A stretch of 40,297 nucleotides of DNA from Bacteroidales bacterium UBA6229 (lineage in GTDB: Bacteria; Bacteroidota; Bacteroidia; Bacteroidales; F082). The translations under genes and the position numbers were made by a program. Location of the stretch: positions 1-40,297 of the forward strand of contig DJWN01000015.1 of NCBI GenBank assembly GCA_002440975.1. Reading direction: 5' to 3'. The notes under the pieces are model-generated. The model was not told the DNA's origin, did not search any database, and saw nothing but the letters and a program-made list of their open reading frames with translations. Below are positions 1 to 8,564 of this stretch, one piece after another. Numbering within the stretch: the first letter of the stretch is position 1; every line of letters begins with the position of its first letter.

Positions 1-31
1 GGGTAATCAGTGATTTACAATTTAGGAAAAA

Positions 32-44
32 GTCCCGTAGGGAC
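32..44. repeat. REP-like palindrome at left edge
   Basis: The bases GTCCC-GTA-GGGAC form a perfect 5-bp inverted repeat with a 3-base loop, followed by an AT-rich stretch. It lies just downstream of the minus-strand thioredoxin-like gene, so it may also act as a transcript-end hairpin. Short palindromes of this kind are common between Bacteroidota genes and are sometimes linked to REP-associated transposases. No second copy was seen in the window, so repeat status is an inference. Confidence 0.4.
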
Positions 45-77
45 GACATAATATTTTTACCGGACAACAATGAAAAA

Positions 78-314
78 TTAATTCAGAAAATTTTTGATTT
101 CTTCGGCAGATGGAAGCCGTCCGCTAACAACCACTTTGCCGTCAACCACCAGTCCGGGCGTGCGCATCACACCATAATTCATAATGTCCATGATATCTTC
201 TACCTTGGAGATTTCGGCATCAATCTGATTTTCGGCAACGACATTCCGAACGCTTTGCTCGAGTGTTTTACATTTGGGGCAGCCGGTGCCCAGAATTTTA
301 ATGGATTTTGACAT
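78..314 (-). CDS. Small thioredoxin-like redox-active disulfide protein
   Basis: A 78-residue protein with a CPKC motif at about residues 12-15 after a first beta strand, and a cis-proline-type segment RTPGLVVDG near residue 52. This is the layout of the small archaeal/bacterial 'redox-active disulfide protein 2' thioredoxins, which are shorter than classical thioredoxin (about 105 residues). It probably shuttles electrons to a cytoplasmic or membrane partner. It follows the ArsR gene by four bases on the same strand, so the two are almost certainly one operon under ArsR control. In other genomes the pair is often followed by a predicted permease; here that would lie outside the window. Partner and substrate are unknown. 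Confidence 0.85.
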   Translation of the reverse strand: MSKSIKILGTGCPKCKTLEQSVRNVVAENQIDAEISKVEDIMDIMNYGVMRTPGLVVDGKVVVSGRLPSAEEIKNFLN

Positions 315-318
315 ATTA

Positions 319-633
319 TTAAGGTTTTAGGGATTTGTTTTCAAAAAGTTTTCCGAAGAGTTGTTGGGCTAATACCCAGTTTTCTATGTTGAGGCAATAT
401 TTAATCTTGGGAGGAAGCACTTCGCCTTGAATAAGTCCTGCATCTTTGAGTTCTTTAAGATGCTGCGAAAGTGTGCTACGGGCAATGGGCAGATCATCAG
501 CTAAATCGCCGCTATAACAACAGCTCTGTTTCGAAAGGAGTTCCAGAATCATCACCCGTGCAGGATGCCCAAGTGCTTTGGCCATACGCGCCAGCTTGAT
601 TTGCTCGAAAGTATAAGTTGTTTCTTCAGTCAT
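319..633 (-). CDS. ArsR-family winged-helix repressor
   Basis: A 104-residue protein with the typical ArsR fold: a helix with ARMAKALGHPARVMILELL at about residues 15-33, a CCYSGDLADDLPIARSTLSQ helix-turn-helix around residues 38-57, then LKELKDAGLI leading into the wing. The CC pair at residues 38-39 sits where metal- or redox-sensing ArsR members often keep cysteines, so thiol or metal sensing is possible but not shown. It starts at the ATG on 631-633, about ten bases from a strong inverted repeat likely to be its own operator. It is the first gene of an operon with the small CPKC thioredoxin-like protein, so it probably represses both. Confidence 0.9.
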   Translation of the reverse strand: MTEETTYTFEQIKLARMAKALGHPARVMILELLSKQSCCYSGDLADDLPIARSTLSQHLKELKDAGLIQGEVLPPKIKYCLNIENWVLAQQLFGKLFENKSLKP

Positions 634-636
634 TCA

Positions 637-661
637 TTTCGTATTTCGTAAAATTACGAAA
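637..661. promoter_or_regulatory. Probable ArsR operator
   Basis: TTTCGTAA-AA-TTACGAAA at 644-661 is a perfect 8-2-8 inverted repeat, and a further TTTCGTA copy abuts it at 637-643. It sits immediately upstream of the ArsR start codon (631-633). Position and symmetry fit autoregulation by the ArsR dimer. Binding is inferred. Confidence 0.7.
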
Positions 662-869
662 CAAAAGTAAAAGCTTTTGAAATGGCAGCATCAAAAAAGC
701 AATAAAAAATAGCCTAAAAGCTAAAATTTTTATTCATTATAAATAATAATGTGCGCTAAAACATTGAAGGAGAATATATAATGACATAACAGATTTCCAT
801 CCTTAAAACGCTGTTAAGGAAACAAGGAATGCCTTATCTTTATCTCATCAAATTTTGAAAACTATTTTT

Positions 870-1736
870 ATGTCAAATATCGATCTTATTATAGAGGAAC
901 GTGCTGCCAGTATTGGTAGTTTTATGGTGGGAAGACTGCTTCCTTTTAGGCAAAAACGTGCTGTTGGGCCTTTTGTTTTTCTGGATCATATAGATCCTGC
1001 ACAGCTGGATAAAATAACCCATTTTGATGTGCTGCCTCATCCACATATCGGGCTTGCTACACTCACTTACCTTTTTGAAGGCGAAATCATGCATCGCGAC
1101 AGTATCGGGTCCGTGCAACGCATTACGCCGGGTGCCGTTAACTGGATGACAGCCGGAAGCGGTGTGGTGCATTCCGAGCGCACACCGGAAGAACTTCGTA
1201 GTAAGGCTCATAAGCTTCATGGATTGCAGATTTGGGTGGCTTTGCCATAAGCACTTTAAGAAACAGCACCCTCTTTTGTGCATATTGAAGCAGAAGCACT
1301 TCCGACTTGGGATAATCAAGGAGCCAAATTCAAACTGATTGCAGGTGAGGCTTTCGGAAAAAAATCACCTGTTCCGGTGCACAGCCCGCTTTATTTTATT
1401 GAAATTGAAAGTCAGTTAGGTGTAAGTTTGGATTTAGGAGAGGAAATCTATGGCGAAAGCGCACTGTATATCCACGAAGGCAGCGTTTTTGAAGGAGAAC
1501 ACGAGCATCAGTCGGGTCGTATTCTGGTGGCCAAAGAAACAAAATTGTGCAGTCTGAAACTGGCTCCTCAGTCGAAAGTTTTCCTTTTCGGCGGTGAGCC
1601 ATTTTCTGCAGAACGCCATATCTGGTGGAATTTCGTGAGTTCAAGTAAAAGCTTGATTGAAGCTGCCAAAACCAAATGGAAACAACGTCAGTTTTCGAAA
1701 ATACCAGGCGAAACGGAATTCCTACCTTTGCCTTAA
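870..1736 (+). pseudogene. Pirin-family protein, interrupted by a 12-base frame-shifted patch
   Basis: Both halves belong to one pirin-type bicupin. The N-terminal half has the metal-site segment LPHPHIGLATLTYLFEG and the motif NWMTAGSGVVHSER; the C-terminal half supplies the second cupin (residues ETAPSFVHIEAEALP onward). The halves are in the same frame but are split by two stops at 1248-1250 and 1257-1259. Between them, reading one base later gives Lys-His-Phe, which together with a restored codon matches the usual pirin linker length. So one extra T near 1248 and one missing A near 1258 would explain both stops. The ATG at 870 is preferred over an upstream TTG. It may be a real recent pseudogene, two split polypeptides (GTG at 1278) or a sequence error. 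Pirins include quercetin dioxygenases, but the substrate here is unknown. Confidence 0.8.
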
Positions 1737-1749
1737 ATCTATTTAGAAT

Positions 1750-2778
1750 ATGTCAAATTCACCCATTATAAAATCATTTCCGTTGGGCTTCAACTGGGAA
1801 GTGAGTAACCCTTTTCTGTTTTGTGTGCATCACCTGGATTATTATCCAAAAAGCAATGGTAATTTTGGTCCGGATGCGCCACTCACCGGCCGCAATATCG
1901 GGCAGGATTTTACGCCCAAAGATGGCTGGCGCATGTATCACGGCACAAAAGTTCCGGGATTTCCGGCTCATCCGCATCGGGGTTTCGAAACGGTAACTAT
2001 TGTTTTGCAGGGTTTTGTAGATCATTCTGATTCACACGGACAAGCCGGACGCTATGGCATGGGCGATGTGCAATGGATGACGGCCGGAACGGGTTTGCAA
2101 CACAGCGAAATGTTTCCAGTATTGAATAATGAAAGTGAAAACACACTGGAATTGTTTCAGGTTTGGCTTAATTTGCCCAAAGCCAGAAAACATGCCGAAC
2201 CCTATTTCAAGATGTTGTGGAGTGAAGAGATTCCCATTGTAAGCAAACTGGATGAAAATAGAAAAACTACAGAGATTCGCATTATTGCAGGACAATTGGA
2301 TGAGGTGAAAGCACCAGAACCAGCTCCTGATTCATGGGCCGCCGATCAGAATAATGAAGTGGCCATCTGGTTGATTAAAATGGAAGCCGGAGCACAATGG
2401 ACTTTGCCCGCAGTTACTGATCAGGCTGTGAGAAATCTGTATTGTTACCAGGGTGAAAACATACAAGTCGCTGACAGAAAAATAGTGAAAGATCAGGCTT
2501 TTATGTTGCAGGCTGATCAAGATGTTTTGCTCAAAAATTCAGGTGCTGAGCCAGCCCTTTTTATGCTTTTGCAAGCAAAACCTATCAACGAACCCGTTGC
2601 TCATTATGGTCCGTTTGTGATGAACACTGAAGCCGAGTTGCGGCAGACGTTTTATGATTTTCAGCAAACACAGTTTGGCGGTTGGCCATGGGATCGCCAT
2701 GACCAGGTACATGCAAAATATGCCGGACGTTTTGCAAAGTATCGTGATGGAAAAGAGGTGCGTCCATGTGAAGCTTAA
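1750..2778 (+). CDS. Pirin-family protein (second, intact copy)
   Basis: A 342-residue bicupin. The N-terminal pirin domain carries FPAHPHRGFETVTIVLQG at about residues 75-92 and QWMTAGTGLQHSEM at about 113-126, which hold the His and Glu ligands expected for the metal site. A C-terminal cupin follows from about residue 180, and the protein is longer than most pirins (about 230-300 residues). It starts 13 bases after the first pirin gene, in the same direction, so the two likely formed a tandem operon. Sequence divergence between the two is large, so this is not a fresh duplication. Enzymatic substrate unknown; the class includes quercetinase-like dioxygenases and transcription cofactors. Confidence 0.85.
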   Translation: MSNSPIIKSFPLGFNWEVSNPFLFCVHHLDYYPKSNGNFGPDAPLTGRNIGQDFTPKDGWRMYHGTKVPGFPAHPHRGFETVTIVLQGFVDHSDSHGQAGRYGMGDVQWMTAGTGLQHSEMFPVLNNESENTLELFQVWLNLPKARKHAEPYFKMLWSEEIPIVSKLDENRKTTEIRIIAGQLDEVKAPEPAPDSWAADQNNEVAIWLIKMEAGAQWTLPAVTDQAVRNLYCYQGENIQVADRKIVKDQAFMLQADQDVLLKNSGAEPALFMLLQAKPINEPVAHYGPFVMNTEAELRQTFYDFQQTQFGGWPWDRHDQVHAKYAGRFAKYRDGKEVRPCEA

Positions 2779-2997
2779 GGAGTTTTAAAAAATCATATTT
2801 AATGATTTAATATATAATTATAATAATGTAATAATAGATTATATTATTTAATTCTTGTCAAGATTTTAATGAGAGATGTTTTAGGTTTCATTATCAAGCT
2901 GATAATTTTCAATTAAAATCTATTTGATAAGCCGGTTATGCCAATAAAATTAGTAAATTGCATTGTTTTTTCGTGATGAATACTAAAGATTTTTACA

Positions 2998-4170
2998 ATG
3001 CTAAATCTGATTCTTTTTGGACCTCCGGGAGCGGGCAAAGGCACACAGTCTGATCTGTTAATGACCCGATATAATTTAACTTATATTTCAACGGGTGAAG
3101 CCTTGCGAAATGAAATTAATGAAGGTACTTCACTTGGCTTGAAAGCCAGGCATATTATTGAGTCTGGCGGCTTGGTTGATGATGAAATTATTGTACAAAT
3201 CATTGAAAAAGCAATACAAAGTCAGAAGCATGGTGAAGGATTTCTATTCGACGGCTTCCCGCGCACTTATGTTCAGGCTTTTATTCTGGATGGTTTGTTC
3301 ACCCGGCTTCAAACGGTTCTATCGCGAATTTTTATCCTGAATGTATCTGACGAGGTATGTACAAAACGTTTGCTTCAGCGAGCGAGCGAACAAAACAGAG
3401 CTGATGACAATGAAAAAGTCATCAAGCGAAGGCTTCAGGAATATCATCAGAAGACATTTCCTTTGCTTGAGTTTTATACAGATTCGGGCATTGCAACCAC
3501 CATTGATGGAAACGGCACAACGGAGGAGGTTTTTGAACAGATTGATAAACATATTGCTGAAGAGCTCAGAAAACGCCCTGCCAATATCATCATGTTTGGT
3601 TATCCCGGCTCCGGACGTGCCACTCAGGCTGCACGACTGGCCAAAGCTTTTAATTTGCATGTGATTTCAACCGGAAGTTTATTGCATGAAGAAGTGAAAT
3701 CAGGCGGCGCATTGGCCGAAAAGATTGAGCCTTTTCTGAAAGCCGGATTGCTGGTGCCTGATGAAATTGTGGTTCGCCTGATCGAAAAGAAACTCAAGCA
3801 AAATGATGGCCGGAGCAGAGGTTATGTGTTCAAAGGCTATCCCAGAACTTTGGTGCAGGCTTACATTTTAGATGGCATTCTCAAAAAGCAGGGCACGGCA
3901 ATCACCACTGTGATAAATTTGCAAGTACCTGTATTAGAATTAATTAAACGGCTTGATGCCCGAGCCAAAACCGCTGAACGAATGCCTTATGACAGCGAAA
4001 CAACAACCATTGTCGCAAGGCTCGAAGAACATCAGAAGCGCACCGAACCTGTACTGGATTTTTATCACAATCACAATCAGGTGATAACAATTGATGGTGA
4101 CGGGAGTATCGAGACGGTGTACGAAAAAATCTTTGATCCGGTGATGAAAGCTATTCGCAACCTGAAGTAG
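2998..4170 (+). CDS. Tandem adenylate kinase with a degenerate second domain
   Basis: A 390-residue protein made of two adenylate-kinase domains (about 1-190 and 195-390); a normal bacterial Adk has one of about 190-215 residues. The first half has an intact P-loop (GPPGAGKGT, Lys14), the AMP-site STGEALR (Arg37), FDGFPRT (Asp85) and NRADD in the short lid. It should catalyse AMP + ATP to 2 ADP in the cytoplasm. The second half keeps the fold signature but has GYPGSGRAT (Arg207 in place of the P-loop Lys), STGSLLH (His230 in place of Arg), FKGYPRT (Lys279 in place of Asp) and no R-x-DD lid. It is therefore probably inactive and may be regulatory or structural. It has its own AT-rich leader of about 220 bases and no operon partner. 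Confidence 0.88.
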   Translation: MLNLILFGPPGAGKGTQSDLLMTRYNLTYISTGEALRNEINEGTSLGLKARHIIESGGLVDDEIIVQIIEKAIQSQKHGEGFLFDGFPRTYVQAFILDGLFTRLQTVLSRIFILNVSDEVCTKRLLQRASEQNRADDNEKVIKRRLQEYHQKTFPLLEFYTDSGIATTIDGNGTTEEVFEQIDKHIAEELRKRPANIIMFGYPGSGRATQAARLAKAFNLHVISTGSLLHEEVKSGGALAEKIEPFLKAGLLVPDEIVVRLIEKKLKQNDGRSRGYVFKGYPRTLVQAYILDGILKKQGTAITTVINLQVPVLELIKRLDARAKTAERMPYDSETTTIVARLEEHQKRTEPVLDFYHNHNQVITIDGDGSIETVYEKIFDPVMKAIRNLK

Positions 4171-4184
4171 ATTCGCTTGGATTA

Positions 4185-5321
4185 TCAATTAATGATCAAT
4201 TTTTCCTGAAATGTTTTACCTTGTAGATTCACCTGAATCAGGTATAATCCTGGTTTTAGGGTGAAGCTGCTTATCGTTTCGTTCGCATTAAAGTTCAATT
4301 CACCAGCCAATTGCCCGTCAATGCTATAAATCAGAGTTTTATGGGTGCCTGGCAAAATTGTTTTCAGGTTAAAACTTCCCGATGCGGGATTTGGAAAAAT
4401 TTGAAAATATCTGTTAAACGAATGATCATTTAATCCGTTGATAGTACCCAGATCGACGCGATAAAGATAACCTGGATTTGAAGACGAACCTTCTTCGGTG
4501 ATATAAAGTCTTCGGTTTTCAACAAACTGTATGGCTTCAATCTGGCCCATTTCAGAAGTGAAAGCGTAATAGTTTTTTACTCCATCCAGAAAACGATCGC
4601 CTGTTGCATTGGTAAAGGAAATGATTCGATTAGCAGTAAGTAGCACTAATTCACTGGTTTGATGGTTGATATCAGCAGCAGTTACCCGGGCATCAGCGTT
4701 GTTTGTTCCCAGAAAAACACTATCCTGAAGACTTGCCGTAAATTGGCCTGCTGTGGCAGGAAGGCGATACATTTTGCACCATCCGTTTTGTGGTGTGCTA
4801 CGGTTTTTGGTAAATAAATACAGGTAGCCAAATTTGTATGCAATGGCTTCTATATCAAAGTTTCTGTTGTTTTGTGCCGGTGGAAATGCCGTTTGGTCTT
4901 CCAACACAAACGAGATAATTTCGGCTTCAATTGCATTGCCATCAATTTGATCTGGATCTGGAATTTTCAGAATTTTCAGGTCGTGGCGGTCGTTGTTGTT
5001 GTTGCCGGCATCATTGATGTAGAGGTTTCCGGCAGCATCAAGCGTCATATCTTCCCAGTCCACATTTTCAGCATTAGTTATAGTGATTGAGCGCAGAACA
5101 ACGCCATTCGTGTCCATGCAGAAAATCTCGTTGCTGTTACCCGAATCGTTATGCGACCAGATTGTATTGCTTTCTGTTACAGCGATTCCGGAAGTTTCGC
5201 GCAAAGCGGAAGAGATCTGTCCCAGTTGTATCGGATCAATATCAAATTGTTGTTGAGCCAATGAAAAGTGGTAAACACATAGCAAAACAGATGCAATTAA
5301 CAGTTTAAGAATGGCATTCAT
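4185..5321 (-). CDS. Secreted beta-propeller-like protein with T9SS sorting domain
   Basis: A 378-residue protein with a signal peptide (hydrophobic core LLIASVLLCVYHFSLA, cleavage near residue 22). The body resembles propeller/SdiA-regulated or phytase-like proteins: repeated short strands with SGIAVTESNTIWSHNDSG, NVDWEDMTLDAAGNLYINDAG and RRLYITEEG. The last 75 residues form a type IX secretion C-terminal domain (FQIFPNPASGSFNL, then IYSIDGQL and LKPGLYLIQV). It should be exported to the cell surface or medium. No catalytic residues can be assigned. The gene is last of a minus-strand run after the unknown membrane protein and converges with the adenylate kinase gene, 14 bases apart. Confidence 0.8.
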   Translation of the reverse strand: MNAILKLLIASVLLCVYHFSLAQQQFDIDPIQLGQISSALRETSGIAVTESNTIWSHNDSGNSNEIFCMDTNGVVLRSITITNAENVDWEDMTLDAAGNLYINDAGNNNNDRHDLKILKIPDPDQIDGNAIEAEIISFVLEDQTAFPPAQNNRNFDIEAIAYKFGYLYLFTKNRSTPQNGWCKMYRLPATAGQFTASLQDSVFLGTNNADARVTAADINHQTSELVLLTANRIISFTNATGDRFLDGVKNYYAFTSEMGQIEAIQFVENRRLYITEEGSSSNPGYLYRVDLGTINGLNDHSFNRYFQIFPNPASGSFNLKTILPGTHKTLIYSIDGQLAGELNFNANETISSFTLKPGLYLIQVNLQGKTFQEKLIIN

Positions 5322-5340
5322 TTTTTAATCGGATTATGAT

Positions 5341-6825
5341 TTAAAAGGCCTGTAAATCTGGTTTATGGAGCGATTCGACCTGCTTGATACCACTTCGATT
5401 CAAAACCAGCCGGTACCGTCTGTATTCGAGTTGTTCTTCGAAGCGGAACTGCATGATGAGATTGAGGTAATAAATTTTTTCGCCTTTGAGCCTGATGACT
5501 TCATTGTTTTGGCCCAGCGAATAAAGTGGTACCTCCGGATTGTCCATTTTTTGAGTGAAATTGAACACGTTGAAACGCAGTATATCATGAATTCCGGTTA
5601 CCTGATAAACGCCACATTTATCCAGGTTTCTTCTGTTCAGACGGACACGTTTTCTGTAGAGCAGGATTTTTTCGTTATTGTTGCGGTTATCGGCTTCGAG
5701 TATGGGCGACCGGTTGCGAATGCGAATCACTTCTTCGGGCGTGTTTTTTTCAGGTATGAAATCCACGGCTTCTTTGCTCCATCCTATATTGTTGTTGTTG
5801 AGTGCGATATGTGTTTTGTGATCGAAATAGCTTTTCCCCAATTTGTGTGCAAAATAGTATCTTCCCAACTCCTTGATACGATCTTTGAGCATATAACTCA
5901 CCACCAGGGCAACAAAGAATGGCATGGTAAAATTACCGTAAGTTTTTTGAAAGGAAAAGGCAATTGCTGTAGCAAAAACCATTGAGATGCCAGCCGCCAG
6001 ACTCAGAAAGATTTGTTCCTTTAAGATGCCGTCCTTTTTGCGACGAGCCGTGAGAAAAAGTACATTTTCGGCGTATTTTTTCAGGAGATTGAACTGATAT
6101 ACCAGTTCACGGTTTTTTTTGGCTTTCTGGTTTTCGGTTATGGGAATATCTTTTGAAGTTTTGTAACCTCTTTCTATTTTAATCAATTTAATCAGCAGGT
6201 TACGGGCAGGAGATTGTTTCCTTTTGTCTGTGTGGCTTAGGTTGTCGAGCAATATAAAAGCGTGTTGCTCAATCAGATTGCTCATAAAAATATCACCAAA
6301 ATGATAGAAATTGAGCAAATTAGTTTCAATGGTTGGCACATTGATGATTCGCCTCAGATCGCGGTACGAACTTGTTAATTTGCGAATATTACTCACAAAA
6401 GTGTCAATCAATAAATCCTTGTCTTCATCAATTTTGTTTGTCAGTATGTGATTGGTTTCGTTGCGGATAGCACTTTTAACTATCGAAACGAACATCTTGA
6501 TGTGGTATTCGTATTTATTGATATTGGTGCGGCTTGGGTCGCTGGCTACGGTGTTGAGGGCAGTTTCGAGCAGATTGATCGGGCTGTTAGAATCCTGAAT
6601 AATATCGCGAAGCAAATACACCGGAGTGATCAGTCGGATGTTGGATTTCAAGTCTTTATAAAAATCTTTTTTCTCGTAAGTGTAAGGGTTGATATCCAGG
6701 CTGTTTGGAATAAAAATCCAGGTGTTTACCACAAAATCGTTGCGTTTTTGTTTTCGTCTGGTGGTAAAACCTAGTTTAAGTTCAACTGAAAATTTGTTGT
6801 GTATTTTTACCTGATCATCAATCAT
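5341..6825 (-). CDS. Unknown protein with two central membrane segments
   Basis: A 494-residue protein I do not recognise. About 270 mostly charged, helical residues precede two hydrophobic segments (IFLSLAAGISMVFATAIAF and MPFFVALVVSYML at about residues 270-310). A second soluble half of about 180 residues follows, rich in Arg, Lys and Asn. It has no signal peptide, so both halves probably face the cytoplasm with a membrane hairpin between them. It lies between the DASS anion permease (24 bases upstream) and the T9SS protein (19 bases downstream) on the same strand, so co-transcription with the permease is likely. No catalytic motif was found. Confidence 0.7.
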   Translation of the reverse strand: MIDDQVKIHNKFSVELKLGFTTRRKQKRNDFVVNTWIFIPNSLDINPYTYEKKDFYKDLKSNIRLITPVYLLRDIIQDSNSPINLLETALNTVASDPSRTNINKYEYHIKMFVSIVKSAIRNETNHILTNKIDEDKDLLIDTFVSNIRKLTSSYRDLRRIINVPTIETNLLNFYHFGDIFMSNLIEQHAFILLDNLSHTDKRKQSPARNLLIKLIKIERGYKTSKDIPITENQKAKKNRELVYQFNLLKKYAENVLFLTARRKKDGILKEQIFLSLAAGISMVFATAIAFSFQKTYGNFTMPFFVALVVSYMLKDRIKELGRYYFAHKLGKSYFDHKTHIALNNNNIGWSKEAVDFIPEKNTPEEVIRIRNRSPILEADNRNNNEKILLYRKRVRLNRRNLDKCGVYQVTGIHDILRFNVFNFTQKMDNPEVPLYSLGQNNEVIRLKGEKIYYLNLIMQFRFEEQLEYRRYRLVLNRSGIKQVESLHKPDLQAF

Positions 6826-6849
6826 AGCTTTGTTTTGAGTAAACGGGAT

Positions 6850-8469
6850 TTAAAAAATTCCGAAAACGCCATTGGGAGTGATACCCAGGAAACGGAACCA
6901 GGTTTCGCCGGCAAAAATGATCAGCAGATAGGCAATCAGCATCATGCTAAAACCAAATTTGAAGGCATCGGTGTAACTGTACATATCTGTTTCGAAAAGT
7001 AGTGCTGCCGGTTTGCTGTTAAAAGGCAGCACATACACATGCTCGATCATAAATGCGGTGGGCAAAGCCAGGCTAATCACATCGTAGCCAAAGCGATTGG
7101 CTACCCCAATGGCAATGGGGATAAAAATCATGGTGCGCATGGTTTTGGATTGAAAAATAAGTGCGCTAAAAATCATCACGCCGGTGAGCAGCAGATAAAG
7201 CAGCCAGAAATGGGTATGATCGCCAATTCCCAAATGATCGAAAAATGCATTAACCGAAATGGATGGCAGGTCTGTTATCGAAAACCCTGATCCCAGCGTA
7301 TAGGCACCTGCCGAAAAAAGCATCAGGTGCCACGGGATGTCCACATCGTTCCATTTTACAACCCCAATTCGAGGAAGCAAAGCCACTATAGCACCTACAA
7401 AAGCTACGGCTGTTGCACTTATGCCGTGCAATCTGTCGGTTGCCCAAAATCCCAGGATGGCAAGGAAGATAATGATCGAACGAATTTCTTCTCCATTGAT
7501 TTTTCCCAGTTTTTCATATTCCTGACGCAGGCGTTGCATACCGCCTTCAATTTGCGGGATGCGTTCGTCCGGACTTAGCGGGAAATAAACTTTCATGGCC
7601 AGCCAATAGCCAATAAACATCAATCCAACCATTACCGGAAACATAGCCATCATCCAGTCAGAGAAGTAAATATTGCCTCCAATGGCACCTCCAATCAGAG
7701 CAGCAGCTAAAAGGTTAGCCCCCGAACCGGTAACAAAAGCTCCTGCTCCCAGATTGATGTCGAGCAGATTTTGCAAAACGATGCTTCGGCCAAAATTGTT
7801 TTTGCCGTCACCACTTCGGGCACCATAGATGGCTGCGATCACCATAAAAATGGGCAGCAAAATAGCTGCTTTGGCAGTGGTGGCCGAAATAAATGCCGAC
7901 AGGATTACATTGATCACAATAAAACTGATGAAGATGGTGCCGGCATTTTTACCAAATCGCAGGATAAACCACAAGGCAATGCGTTTGGCTACTCCGGTTT
8001 TTACTAACATGCTGGCCAACACAAACGACATGATATTGAGCCACATAACCGGATGACCCAATTGTGCATAGGCTTCTTTTTCGGGCAAAACACCGGTTAG
8101 CACAAGGCTGATGATCAGGATAAGCGAGGTGAGGTAATTGGGGATAGCCTCTGTAATCCACAAGATGATGGCACCCATAAAAATGGCAAGCATTAAATGG
8201 TTGGAACGGATAAAACCCTCAAAACCAAGCAGATCGTATGCTGCCTTGGCTTTGGCGGCAACCAGACTGGCAGGGTCAAAATCGTATAAAAAGGAGATAT
8301 GAGCAAAAAAGCCAAAATAGATAAAAGCCAGAATCGAAAGCGGAATACCTGCAATGGCAAGGCTTCGCTCAATTTTCGATTTACTTCTTTTGGGTAATTT
8401 CTCGATACGGTAATTGTGCATATCGAGTACATCGTAGGTTTTGGTTTTTTTTTCGGCTGTGTTTTCCAT
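6850..8469 (-). CDS. DASS/SLC13-family anion permease
   Basis: A 539-residue inner-membrane protein with about a dozen hydrophobic segments and the two inverted-repeat hairpins of the divalent anion:sodium symporters (dicarboxylate, citrate, sulfate or phosphate carriers). Recognisable parts are LITEAIPNYLTSLILI-type scaffold near residue 105, FISATTAKAAILLPI near 190, GAFVTGSGANLLAA near 248, QSKTMRTMIFIPIA near 445 and VLPFNSKPAALLF near 485. Canonical family members carry Ser-Asn-Thr at both hairpin tips; here they read Ala-Thr-Thr and Ser-Lys-Thr. That change in the sodium/substrate site may mean altered coupling or substrate. The nearby phosphate operon makes phosphate one candidate substrate, as an inference only. 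Confidence 0.85.
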   Translation of the reverse strand: MENTAEKKTKTYDVLDMHNYRIEKLPKRSKSKIERSLAIAGIPLSILAFIYFGFFAHISFLYDFDPASLVAAKAKAAYDLLGFEGFIRSNHLMLAIFMGAIILWITEAIPNYLTSLILIISLVLTGVLPEKEAYAQLGHPVMWLNIMSFVLASMLVKTGVAKRIALWFILRFGKNAGTIFISFIVINVILSAFISATTAKAAILLPIFMVIAAIYGARSGDGKNNFGRSIVLQNLLDINLGAGAFVTGSGANLLAAALIGGAIGGNIYFSDWMMAMFPVMVGLMFIGYWLAMKVYFPLSPDERIPQIEGGMQRLRQEYEKLGKINGEEIRSIIIFLAILGFWATDRLHGISATAVAFVGAIVALLPRIGVVKWNDVDIPWHLMLFSAGAYTLGSGFSITDLPSISVNAFFDHLGIGDHTHFWLLYLLLTGVMIFSALIFQSKTMRTMIFIPIAIGVANRFGYDVISLALPTAFMIEHVYVLPFNSKPAALLFETDMYSYTDAFKFGFSMMLIAYLLIIFAGETWFRFLGITPNGVFGIF

Positions 8470-8511
8470 TGCAACTGTAAATTCAATCGTTCAAACATAA
8501 GCTGTATAAGC

Positions 8512-8554
8512 AAAAAAAATACAGGCAAACAGGAATTAAAGCACTGTTTGCCTG
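8512..8554 (-). terminator. Rho-independent terminator of the CYTH transcript
   Basis: CAGGCAAACAG (8522-8532) and CTGTTTGCCTG (8544-8554) are perfect 11-bp arms around an 11-base loop. On the minus strand the hairpin is followed by a run of eight T residues (8512-8519). It starts ten bases after the end of the CYTH gene. Confidence 0.85.
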
Positions 8555-8564
8555 CAACCTTCTA

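Noticed and set aside
2790..2808. AAATCAT-ATTTA-ATGATTT as a terminator after the second pirin
   Set aside because: The stem is nearly all A/T and weak, and no T-run follows at the right distance, so it was not listed.
5365..5985. Open frame of 206 codons on the + strand over the unknown membrane protein
   Set aside because: It is antisense to the longer 494-residue gene, has no family features and reads as a mirror of the opposite strand's codon use.
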